Shown: one piece after another, positions 1 through 6,132 of the stretch | How positions within the stretch are numbered: the stretch's first letter is position 1 | How the letters are laid out: every line of letters starts with the position of its first letter | Origin: an uncultured Porphyromonadaceae bacterium | GTDB taxonomy: Bacteria; Bacteroidota; Bacteroidia; Bacteroidales; Muribaculaceae | Reading direction: 5' to 3' | Assembly (NCBI GenBank): GCA_947176615.1 | Contig: CAMWRO010000076.1 | Coordinates: 1 to 10,237 of the forward strand | Length of the DNA stretch: 10,237 nt | Translations under genes and position numbers: made by a program | Notes under the pieces: model-generated | What the model saw: the letters and a program-made list of their open reading frames with translations, nothing else | What the model was told of the DNA's origin: nothing | Databases searched by the model: none

Positions 1-22
1 GGGGTTGCGGTTTCGCAACCCC
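1..22. terminator. GC-rich hairpin, perfect 9-bp stem
   Basis: Arms 1-9 and 14-22 are perfectly complementary around a GTTT tetraloop. No T-run follows on the plus strand, and the minus-strand exit is outside the window. It could be a terminator for the minus-strand gene at 101-1339 or part of a convergent intergenic structure. The outer arms GGGGTT/AACCCC recur in the hairpin after purL. Confidence 0.45.
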
Positions 23-38
23 CGGCTATTCAAAGAAT

Positions 39-88
39 AATCCTTACGGATTAAGGGCAAAACTCAGTTTTGCAACACCCTTTTTTAT
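39..88 (+). terminator. Tandem hairpins with T-tract (terminator for a gene to the left)
   Basis: A small hairpin pairs AATCC (39-43) with GGATT (48-52). A larger one pairs AAGGG (53-57) with CCCTT (78-82) and CAAAAC (58-63) with GTTTTG (67-72), leaving a five-base bulge. A run of T follows at 81-86. The T-run gives rightward polarity, so it probably terminates a plus-strand gene upstream of the window that converges on the minus-strand gene. Read leftwards the same stem could act weakly for that gene. Confidence 0.55.
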
Positions 89-100
89 TCAACCGCTCTG

Positions 101-1339
101 TTACCGGCGGATGATTACTTTCTCGGCTTTTTCACCCTGCACCTTGATGTAAATGCCGTCGGCGGGTGACGATACACGCTGTCCCTGAAGATTATAATAA
201 ACTTCTGGGAGATTTTCGTCAACGGCTACAGACTCTATCCCTGATTGCGGTTCGGGAAGGACCAGCGACCCGGGATAAGGAGAAACCGCCGTGTCAAACC
301 AGTCGGGGTCCCATCCCTCAGGCCAGTTGAAGAAACATGAGTTGCCGGGGAAGGTGACAGTGCGCGACTCGACATCGTAGGTGATATTGTATTCACTTTT
401 CCGAGCAAGAAACTCCGCCTTGTCCATTTTGGGAGACAAGACAGTCGCGTAAGCTGCCGATTGGCTGATAATATAGGTCATACCTTCTTCGACATCCTCA
501 AATCGGGTGTTGGTCATCGGGACAAGTACATAGTCGGGATCCGAGGCATTGACGACGAGGTCAAATTCCATGCCGTAGTTTCCCCACGGATTGACGACAA
601 GGAAATTGCCCGGCTCGTCATCTTTCTCATACACAGCCACCGCTATCGGCTTAACCGACGATTGCGGGACATTGTACATCGGGGCATAAATTCCGTCGGT
701 ATAGGTTCCCTCGCCGAGATAAGAATAGCCATCCGGGACATCAGGTTCGGGCTCACCGTAGGTAAACAGGTTGGTATCCGCGACAAGGAAACTCCCCTCG
801 GCCCCCTCGATGGTGATACGGAACACGTCATCGACACCGAAACGGATGGTCCCCTCGCCTATCCTTCCGACTACGGGGCCATCCTTTACAACTATATTGT
901 CATAATCGGGGGTCCATTCCGAGGGATAAAACACCACGTCGGAATCACCGCTGTAGCCGATTTTCTGCTGCGGTATCGAGACCGTCATCTGCGCCATATC
1001 GACATCGGCATACCATTCATATTCGGTTCCGGCAGCGTCGGTCGCGACAAAGACTATGCGGTCGTCGGATGTCGACTTGCGGATTTCGGCCGTACCGTAG
1101 GAATATCCGTCGGCACCCTGCAGATAGCTGACATAGGACCACACATAAGGCCCTGCGAGGTCATCTACCGCAGCAGGCAGTTTCCCCTCCTCGGCCCTGA
1201 CGGTTTTCAAGGCCGACTTGGAACTATGTTGGGTCTTCTCTTTTTTAGTCTGTACAGTCACCAGCTTTTCAGAGGAAAAAGCCAACGCATTTGTCACAGG
1301 GACAAGGGCCACCAGCATCAAAAGGTAAATTTTCTTCAT
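101..1339 (-). CDS. Secreted Bacteroidales surface-type protein with two beta modules and C-terminal NLQGQRV tail
   Basis: Seen: 412 residues. I chose the start at 1337-1339 because MKKIYLLMLVALVPVTNALA (residues 1-20) is a clear signal peptide. An ATG 20 codons upstream would put a polar stretch before it and would fall inside the promoter. After a charged linker (about 25-55) come two beta-rich modules, roughly 62-198 and 205-342. The second holds LGEGTYTDGIYAP and FLVVNPWG, and DPDYVLV follows; I recognise this pattern from recurring modules of Bacteroidales surface proteins but cannot name the family. The tail (372-412) has YYNLQGQRV at 381-389, then GIYI and a basic end, a C-terminal type common in Bacteroidales exported proteins. 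Inferred: exported, perhaps surface-attached, no enzymatic motif seen. Single-gene unit with its own promoter. GC is about 55-58% in two rows counted, close to purL. Confidence 0.8.
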   Translation of the reverse strand: MKKIYLLMLVALVPVTNALAFSSEKLVTVQTKKEKTQHSSKSALKTVRAEEGKLPAAVDDLAGPYVWSYVSYLQGADGYSYGTAEIRKSTSDDRIVFVATDAAGTEYEWYADVDMAQMTVSIPQQKIGYSGDSDVVFYPSEWTPDYDNIVVKDGPVVGRIGEGTIRFGVDDVFRITIEGAEGSFLVADTNLFTYGEPEPDVPDGYSYLGEGTYTDGIYAPMYNVPQSSVKPIAVAVYEKDDEPGNFLVVNPWGNYGMEFDLVVNASDPDYVLVPMTNTRFEDVEEGMTYIISQSAAYATVLSPKMDKAEFLARKSEYNITYDVESRTVTFPGNSCFFNWPEGWDPDWFDTAVSPYPGSLVLPEPQSGIESVAVDENLPEVYYNLQGQRVSSPADGIYIKVQGEKAEKVIIRR

Positions 1340-1368
1340 ATTTTCAAACTTTTTGCAATTATACCGAG

Positions 1369-1399
1369 CAAAATTACAGAAATTATCCATAAGTAACAA
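1369..1399 (-). promoter_or_regulatory. Bacteroidetes-type promoter for the minus-strand secreted protein
   Basis: On the minus strand a TTGT (plus 1396-1399) lies 19 bases upstream of TAATTTTG (plus 1369-1376). This fits the Bacteroidetes primary sigma consensus TTTG/N19/TAnnTTTG. A start site near 1361 would give a leader of about 20 bases. No Shine-Dalgarno is visible before the ATG, as is usual in this phylum. Confidence 0.7.
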
Positions 1400-1461
1400 C
1401 TTTTCACGTTACAAATTCAAAAACCACACCACAACCCAGTGCATACACATCTTAAATAAAC

Positions 1462-1503
1462 TTAACGGCAGTTTACCAATATAAATAGGCTGACAGCCGT
1501 TAA
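1462..1503. repeat. 8-bp inverted repeat, 26-base spacer
   Basis: TTAACGGC (1462-1469) is complementary to GCCGTTAA (1496-1503). A second small stem, GGCT/AGCC, overlaps the right arm. It lies upstream of the minus-strand promoter in a gene-free stretch. It could be an operator or a decayed element end; nothing in the sequence decides. I see nothing else in 1400-1571 beyond an imperfect repeat around two CTCGAG sites (1558-1567 and 1592-1601). Confidence 0.35.
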
Positions 1504-1571
1504 TAGTATATGATACAATACCAACTCTCCTATAGATTAATACCCAAGACTGCTGCGTATACTCGAGCTAA

Positions 1572-1796
1572 GTCGCTTTCGGCGATGATGCCTCGAGGAT
1601 ACAAAAGGATGATGCGGCTCAGAATTTCTCATTGCTCAACCGCATCGGGCTGAACATTATCAGGAACGCAAAAGTATCATCAATGGGTGTCAAAGGACAT
1701 CGAAAGAAAGCCGGATGGGACAATGACTATCTGCTTTATGCCTTAAAAAGTTTTGACGTTGTAAAAAATTAAAAAATTAAGATGCGTCACCCGTGA
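1572..1796 (+). pseudogene. ISAs1-family transposase 3' remnant, copy 1
   Basis: An open frame without a start runs from just after a stop (1569-1571) to TAA at 1770-1772, 66 codons. It reads FGDDASRIQKDD..., then LLNRIGLNIIRNAK, GVKGHRKKAGWDNDYLLYALK. The order FGxDASRI, LxRIxLNIIR, KGxRKKAGWDxDYL is the C-terminal end of ISAs1-type (H-repeat-associated) DDE transposases. The N-terminal four fifths are missing, so it is dead. The element end probably lies at ATGCGTCACCCGTGA (1782-1796), because copy 2 ends with the same 15-mer bar one base. A 10-base tandem AAAAAATTAA sits between the stop and that end. Confidence 0.8.
1650..1796 (+). repeat. Direct repeat, left copy (partner 5978-6116)
   Basis: From CTGAACATT at 1650 to CCGTGA at 1796 the sequence matches 5978-6116. 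I count seven substitutions in about 120 aligned bases before the stop, plus one 8-base indel and two or so changes after it. Identity stops abruptly to the left of 1650 and 5978. The two copies lie in the same orientation about 4.3 kb apart, so recombination between them would delete the three-gene operon. Confidence 0.9.
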
Positions 1797-1837
1797 ATAA
1801 TATAACCATTGTTAACGTGTGTTTGGCAAATTCTTTG

Positions 1838-1845
1838 TAACTTTG
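1838..1845 (+). promoter_or_regulatory. Candidate -7 box for the three-gene operon
   Basis: TAACTTTG matches TAnnTTTG exactly. The upstream box is poor: TTGT at 1809-1812 is 25 bases away and TTTG at 1822-1825 only 12, so spacing is off. No better promoter is seen nearer the gene. Starting here would give a leader of about 290 bases. The box lies 41 bases downstream of the IS remnant's end. Confidence 0.4.
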
Positions 1846-2141
1846 CATTTGCAGTGCGCCCATAAGCGTATTGCGGACATATTAAAGATGAGCGTCAAGC
1901 ACTCGGTTATCTGATACTGAAAATCTGGACAATTTTCAACTCTACGCAGATGACAAGCAATGGCGCTCACGCTGATGTGTATATATCGGTTCTTGGAACT
2001 GTCATATATGCCAAAAGCGTGAGCTTTTTACTTGTTACTCGTAGATAGGCAGTCCAGAGCCTCAGTATGGTAGCATGTTTGAAGTTCACGCTTCTTTTGT
2101 AGACATATAGATAATTAACCAACCAGTAATCATAAGATTGT
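1846..2141 (+). promoter_or_regulatory. Long structured leader of the operon
   Basis: Gene-free except for two tiny frames: an 8-codon ATG frame (1888-1914) and a 32-codon ATG frame (1950-2048, beginning MTSNGAHADV), neither with supporting evidence. Stem-loops seen: TGAAAAT/ATTTTCA (1918-1924 and 1932-1938); GCTCACGC/GCGTGAGC (1965-1972 and 2017-2024); AAAAGC/GCTTTT followed by T (2013-2029); GAAG/CTTC followed by TTTT (2081-2098). No known riboswitch class is recognised. Confidence 0.4.
2013..2029 (+). terminator. Attenuator-like hairpin inside the operon leader
   Basis: AAAAGC, loop GTGA, GCTTTTT: a six-bp stem running straight into T residues, the shape of a small intrinsic terminator, over 100 bases before the first gene. 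Its core (2017-2024) is also the right arm of a longer-range repeat with 1965-1972, so the two foldings exclude each other. That arrangement fits attenuation, but there is no direct proof. Confidence 0.35.
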
Positions 2142-3383
2142 ATGAACCGATTATTCCTCTCAGCCATTCTGCTATTGATCAGCTCAGTGGCCACTTTCGC
2201 ACAAGCAGAATGGGAATCAGCCATTCCCAGCGGCTTGGCATGGAAAGCAGAACCGAGACTCACCACATTTTCAACCACATTGTCAGGACTACGCACATCC
2301 AACCTAACCACGGAGTCTTACGACAACAAGAAAAACAAGAAGGTAGGTTTCCTCTCAACCTATTTAACTCAGCAGATTCCTCTCGACCGCCCTTGCGAGA
2401 TAAGTTTCACTGTTCGTAATACCAACAACTATGTGACAGGACCTAAAACCCATATCACCTCCACTAAGAAAAAGGTGAAGGGAGGGCGCGTCGTGGCTAA
2501 CATCGCTCAATCTCTATTGTTATTTCCGATTGGTCTTGGGTCATGGTGGTGGAATCCTGCTCGCGAGACTATCCAATATGGATACAAGGACGATTCTCCA
2601 TCTCAGGTTTACTGGGGTTACACTATTACCGTCAAATCAACAAAAGACTCATCGACAACATTCTTTAAACGTTTTTGTCACAGCGATGGATATACAGTCG
2701 ATGAACTTAGTTCCGACAATAATAATTGGCATAGAGCTTATGGGGCATCCGGCACTGAGAACTTGAAACTTGTTTTTGATAAAGATAAAACTCTTAAGCT
2801 ATACTCCGGCAGTGAACTCCTGAAAACGTTTCCAGACGCTGCGGCCATAACATACCTCGGCCTTGATGCTGGATGTAATGCTAAGTTGGAAACTTCCAAC
2901 TTCTCTATGCATAAGACGACCAATTACGGCACCGCCAAACCTATGATTGAAGAAGCCGTGGCCATGATACAACAGGAAAACTATTATGGTGCTTCAAAAC
3001 TCCTTACAGAGGTAATGGACAAAATCGGTTACAGAGACTTCAATACATATTACATGAAAGGCTATTGTCAGATGGCTCAGAATAACCTCCGCACTGCAAT
3101 CGACGAACTCACTAAGGCTATCAACCTCCCGTCTTCAACAGCTTCAGAGCGGGAAGGCGCATATTATCTCCGTGGCTACTGTAAGGCGCAGCTCGAAGAT
3201 ATAGATTGCGTAACTGATATGCGCAAAGCCGGAGAGGACGGCAAGACATGGCTTAAAGAAATGCAGTTGGAAGATTTCTATCCCAATCAGAGTGTAATAA
3301 GAGAAACCTCTGTTCCGATTAAGTCCAACAGCCGTCCCAAGAGAGCATTAAATACCTCAAAGAAACCACCATTGAGAAAGTAA
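2142..3383 (+). CDS. Secreted beta-sandwich protein with C-terminal TPR-like repeats
   Basis: Seen: 413 residues. Signal peptide 1-20 (MNRLFLSAILLLISSVATFA) with likely cleavage before QAEWES. Residues about 22-260 are beta-rich and end in LKLVFDKDKTLKLYSG...AAITYLGLDAG (about 208-244), the pattern of the last strands of LamG/concanavalin-like jelly rolls. Inside this region a basic stretch (109-116) is followed by a hydrophobic run, VVANIAQSLLLFPIGLGSWW (117-136), long enough to span a membrane. Residues about 264-366 form helical TPR-like repeats (YYMKGYCQMAQNNLRTAIDELTKAI; YYLRGYCKAQLED). The tail (395-413) is very basic. No catalytic motif seen. First gene of the operon, three bases before the next. 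Inferred: periplasmic or surface binding/scaffold partner of the downstream protease. The fold assignment is tentative; that it is a real exported protein is secure. Confidence 0.8.
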   Translation: MNRLFLSAILLLISSVATFAQAEWESAIPSGLAWKAEPRLTTFSTTLSGLRTSNLTTESYDNKKNKKVGFLSTYLTQQIPLDRPCEISFTVRNTNNYVTGPKTHITSTKKKVKGGRVVANIAQSLLLFPIGLGSWWWNPARETIQYGYKDDSPSQVYWGYTITVKSTKDSSTTFFKRFCHSDGYTVDELSSDNNNWHRAYGASGTENLKLVFDKDKTLKLYSGSELLKTFPDAAAITYLGLDAGCNAKLETSNFSMHKTTNYGTAKPMIEEAVAMIQQENYYGASKLLTEVMDKIGYRDFNTYYMKGYCQMAQNNLRTAIDELTKAINLPSSTASEREGAYYLRGYCKAQLEDIDCVTDMRKAGEDGKTWLKEMQLEDFYPNQSVIRETSVPIKSNSRPKRALNTSKKPPLRK

Positions 3384-3386
3384 CGA

Positions 3387-3956
3387 ATGAAAACCTTTGT
3401 CGCGTTCATTATTCTCACTATGAGTATGGCTGCCCAAGCCCAATCTGTCATCCCTTTGATGTTTGCCAATGTAAAATACTCCAAACTTGAAGATGGTAAC
3501 AAACCACTTTTTTCACCGGAGAAGAAATCGGAGGGGTTTTATGAGAATGTGGAACTTTTGGAAATAGAAAATACGTTGGTATTCCGGTGCGAAGAAGGCA
3601 AATCTGATGAACATGGATTTGTCACTGAAGACTCCATGCACTCTATCATGTTCAAAGTTTCCGGACTTACATATGAATGGATTGACCCGGTAAAACAAGA
3701 AGGAGTTCTTTTCAAAGGGACGTGTTCCAGCAAGCAGTTGGGTTATGACCTGCCATTTGTCTTGCAATTTAATGCAACCGGTTCTGATATGCTTTCTGTC
3801 GGGCAAAACGTGAAAGCTCTCGGAGAAGCACACAACTACGACTTAAACAGGCTTTTTGAACTGGGAACTGAGGCTGTAAATAAAACTACCACTACATCGA
3901 AGGCATCCTTCAAGAAAAAAGTAATAAAGATACATAAACCCAAACTAACAAAGTAA
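3387..3956 (+). CDS. Small secreted protein of unknown function
   Basis: Seen: 189 residues; signal peptide about 1-19 ending AAQAQ. I do not recognise a family. The mature part alternates short beta-like stretches (NTLVFRCEEG, MHSIMFKVSGLTYEW, LPFVLQFNATG) with charged turns. It has two cysteines (68 and 113) that could form a disulfide, and ends in a lysine-rich tail (172-189, eight lysines) like the basic tail of the preceding protein. It starts three bases after the upstream stop and ends two bases before the protease gene, so it is almost certainly co-translated with both. Inferred: an envelope accessory subunit, substrate or inhibitor of the protease; nothing in the sequence chooses among these. 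Confidence 0.75.
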   Translation: MKTFVAFIILTMSMAAQAQSVIPLMFANVKYSKLEDGNKPLFSPEKKSEGFYENVELLEIENTLVFRCEEGKSDEHGFVTEDSMHSIMFKVSGLTYEWIDPVKQEGVLFKGTCSSKQLGYDLPFVLQFNATGSDMLSVGQNVKALGEAHNYDLNRLFELGTEAVNKTTTTSKASFKKKVIKIHKPKLTK

Positions 3957-3958
3957 CG

Positions 3959-5602
3959 ATGAAACACTATGCTCATATCATCCCCATATTAGTTGGGCTG
4001 ATACTTGTATGCACCGGGTGCTCCAACTCGCTTCAAAACATTATTGAAGATACTAAGGAGGCTACAGTAACCATTTATACCTTCGATGAATACGGCTCAC
4101 CATCTGGAGAGGGGTCCGGTTTCTTTATCGACGATAAAGGAACCTGTCTTACAAACTATCATGTCCTTGACGGAGCCACAAAGGCTATCCTCAAAACTTC
4201 GGAAGGACTGGAATTTGAAGTGGATTCAGTGCTTATTTCCAACAAAAAGAAGGATATTGCAAAGTTCAACATCAAGAATCGGGATAAGAAAAAATTCGCA
4301 TACCTCAGTTTTGCCAACTCGGAGTTAAAACAAGGAGACAAAGTCTACAACGTCAGCTCTCCTGTCGGTCTGGAGCAGACCGTTTCCGATGGTATCATCT
4401 CGGCGTTGCGAAGCGATTCACATGGAGAAATTGTGCAGATAACTGCCCCAATATCTCCGGGCAGTAGCGGAAGTGCCATAGTAGATGAGAACGGAGATGT
4501 TATAGCCGTTGCCACATTCCTCCATCGTGGCGGTCAGAATCTCAACTTTGGAGTAAAGATGTCTGACGAAATATTGGCTCTGATTAAAGATAATGAGTTC
4601 AGTAAGAAGAATCCGAAGTTCAACAAGAAAGCAGATTTCGTGATTGTCAATGTCCCGGCTTCTAACGCTCCTCATGTTCGTCTGAACGCCATAGAGTTCA
4701 AACCGGATGCGACCATTGCTTATTTGTCGTACTCGAACCTTGATATGACGCGCAATCCAGCACAGGTATCGTTCCAGACAGAGAACAAGACAAAATCATA
4801 CGCCTTGACAGATGTGGAAAATGACAAGAACTATGCCATGACCTCCTTCTCGACCGCCGACCATGAGGAAGAGACCTTGATTGTCCCCCTTGCTTCCACA
4901 ACCCAATTCCGGATGGTCTTCCCGGCCATACGCAACAATGCCGATTTGACCGATCTCGAAATCAAACCTCAAGGAAACACTGTAGGTTGGAAATTTGAAG
5001 GGGTGAATATTGCTGATGCTCGTGCTGCACTCCACTATGACATGGAGACATATCAGAAAAACTATGCGTACGCCATGATGAGAGAAGGTGAACTTGACTA
5101 TGCTCAGGAGTTATTTAGCCAAATTCTTGAAGAAACACCCGATGATGAGGATGCTCTCAATGCGATGGGCATACTATCTTATGTTCAAGGCAATCTGAAG
5201 GATGCACTGACTTACTTCAATGAAGCCATTGAGAATCATCCTTCAAGCGAAACCTCATACAACAACCGAGCGAAGTTCTATGCCGACAAGGGCGATTTGA
5301 AAAAGGCCAAAGCCGACCTCACAAAGAGTATCGGTATCAACGAGTCCGGAGAAAACTATCTGAACCGAGCTGAGGTCAACATGGGGCTGGAAGATGTTGA
5401 AGCAGCCCGCGCCGACCTGACCAAAGCTCTGGAGAAGGGAGGTTTTACAGAGGATCCCTATACCTATTACAAACGCGCCTGTTGCGCCATATATCTCCGG
5501 GACTTCCGTCAAGCTAATGAAGACATACGCATGGCCTACAAGCTCAACCGAGACCCCGACTTCGACAAGCATCTTCAAGAACTATACAACGCGATACCGT
5601 AG
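3959..5602 (+). CDS. Trypsin-like (HtrA-type fold) serine protease lipoprotein with beta domain and TPR array
   Basis: Seen: 547 residues. An N-terminal hydrophobic segment (7-20) ends in CTGC, so Cys21 is a likely lipidation site, though the -3 residue is unusual. The protease domain (about 30-212) has GSGFFID (52-58), His68 in TNYHVL, Asp99 in KKDIAKF and Ser170 in SPGSSGSAIVD, so the triad looks complete. GSSGS in place of GNSGG is common among Trypsin_2-type domains. There is no PDZ domain. A beta-sandwich-like region follows (about 226-350), with VRLNAIEF and ATIAYLSYSN, resembling Ig-like domains of Bacteroidetes envelope proteins. About five TPR units fill 366-532 (for example ALNAMGILSYVQGNLKDALT). 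Known: such domains cleave misfolded or regulatory proteins in the envelope. Inferred: a membrane-anchored protease with TPRs for partner binding. Last gene of the operon. Confidence 0.88.
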   Translation: MKHYAHIIPILVGLILVCTGCSNSLQNIIEDTKEATVTIYTFDEYGSPSGEGSGFFIDDKGTCLTNYHVLDGATKAILKTSEGLEFEVDSVLISNKKKDIAKFNIKNRDKKKFAYLSFANSELKQGDKVYNVSSPVGLEQTVSDGIISALRSDSHGEIVQITAPISPGSSGSAIVDENGDVIAVATFLHRGGQNLNFGVKMSDEILALIKDNEFSKKNPKFNKKADFVIVNVPASNAPHVRLNAIEFKPDATIAYLSYSNLDMTRNPAQVSFQTENKTKSYALTDVENDKNYAMTSFSTADHEEETLIVPLASTTQFRMVFPAIRNNADLTDLEIKPQGNTVGWKFEGVNIADARAALHYDMETYQKNYAYAMMREGELDYAQELFSQILEETPDDEDALNAMGILSYVQGNLKDALTYFNEAIENHPSSETSYNNRAKFYADKGDLKKAKADLTKSIGINESGENYLNRAEVNMGLEDVEAARADLTKALEKGGFTEDPYTYYKRACCAIYLRDFRQANEDIRMAYKLNRDPDFDKHLQELYNAIP

Positions 5603-5642
5603 TATTGTCAGTATTAAGCAGATCGCAATCTATAATTTTAAT

Positions 5643-5680
5643 ATGACGCACAAACTACAAAAAGAAGGTTTGTGCGTCAT
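5643..5680 (+). terminator. Hairpin after the operon
   Basis: ATGACGCACAAAC (5643-5655) pairs perfectly with GTTTGTGCGTCAT (5668-5680) around a 12-base loop, 40 bases after the protease stop. The tail TATTTC is only weakly T-rich, so it may terminate poorly or mainly protect the 3' end. TGACGCA within it also occurs at the IS end, probably by chance. Confidence 0.65.
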
Positions 5681-5697
5681 TATTTCATACATCTACT

Positions 5698-5745
5698 GTA
5701 AATGGCGTGCTTTGATTTTCAAAGCAAATAAAACTTTTTATTTAC
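5698..5745. repeat. Nested AT-rich palindrome cluster
   Basis: GCTTTGA/TCAAAGC (5709-5715 and 5719-5725) has a three-base loop. It is followed at once by AAATAAAA/TTTTATTT (5726-5733 and 5736-5743). GTAAAT/ATTTAC (5698-5703 and 5740-5745) encloses both. A short CCTT/AAGG hairpin (5745-5756) and a CAAAG/CTTTG hairpin (5778-5790) follow. It could be a second terminator, an element end or an operator. Confidence 0.4.
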
Positions 5746-5769
5746 CTTTCGGAAGGTTTGGTATAATGA

Positions 5770-5977
5770 TATAGAGGCAAAGCTGCTTTGACAACCGCTC
5801 TCTCAATCAACTTTATTGCTTACGATACCAATGAAGAACAAGTGGACGGAGAAATCACGCCTTTAGACATTGTGGAAGAACATTGTACCACCGTTTATAA
5901 GGTTCAGGAGGCTTTTTCATCTCTCAATCTACCTGAAGGAAATGTATCTAAAGAGTCAATTTTACAGACCCTCTATC
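5770..5977 (+). pseudogene. Orphan reading-frame fragment truncated by the IS remnant
   Basis: From just after a TGA (5767-5769) this frame stays open, with protein-like content: ALSINFIAYDTNEEQVDGEI, then TPLDIVEEHCTTVYKVQEAF and LNLPEGNVSKESILQTLYP. No ATG starts it; TTG at 5788 is the only plausible start. At 5978 it runs into the transposase remnant in a different frame and stops at 6052-6054 after out-of-frame residues. I recognise no family. Either a real gene lost both ends here, or it is a chance open stretch; the acidic composition makes me favour a fragment. Confidence 0.35.
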
Positions 5978-6116
5978 CTGAACATTATCAGGAACGCAAA
6001 AGTGTCATCAATGGGTGTCAAAGGACATCGAAAGAAAGCCGGATGGGACAATGACTACCTACTCTATGCATTAAAAAGTTTTGATGATGTAAAAAATTAA
6101 TATGCGTCAGCCGTGA
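5978..6116 (+). mobile_element. ISAs1-family transposase 3' remnant, copy 2 (right direct repeat)
   Basis: LNIIRNAKVSSMGVKGHRKK..AGWDNDYLLYALKSFDDVKN ends at TAA 6098-6100, followed by ATGCGTCAGCCGTGA (6102-6116), the presumed element end. It matches 1650-1796 in the same orientation but keeps 26 fewer transposase codons: its left boundary at 5978 is abrupt and joins the orphan frame. The coding differences from copy 1 are six synonymous and one V-to-D change. Its right end lies only 16 bases from the purL promoter. Confidence 0.85.
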
Positions 6117-6132
6117 CCACAACCTGCCGTCA

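Noticed and set aside
461..1396. 311-codon plus-strand open frame
   Set aside because: It lies antisense to the secreted protein at 101-1339, which has a signal peptide, a family tail and a promoter. The plus-strand product has no recognisable domain and arises from GC-rich codon bias.
1340..1399. Upstream ATG at 1399 as start of the minus-strand protein
   Set aside because: It would put 20 polar residues before the signal peptide and overlap the promoter.
1967..2311. 114-codon minus-strand open frame
   Set aside because: It overlaps the start and signal peptide of the first operon gene and has no family features.
5762..5767. TATAAT, an E. coli-style -10 box
   Set aside because: No TTGACA at the right distance, and Bacteroidetes use TAnnTTTG. 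AT-rich sequence gives such words by chance.
5643..6116. TGACGCA/TGCGTCA shared by the post-operon hairpin and the IS end, as a possible left IS terminal repeat
   Set aside because: Only seven bases match, and the hairpin's own 13-bp symmetry explains it better. No longer match to the 15-base IS end is seen.
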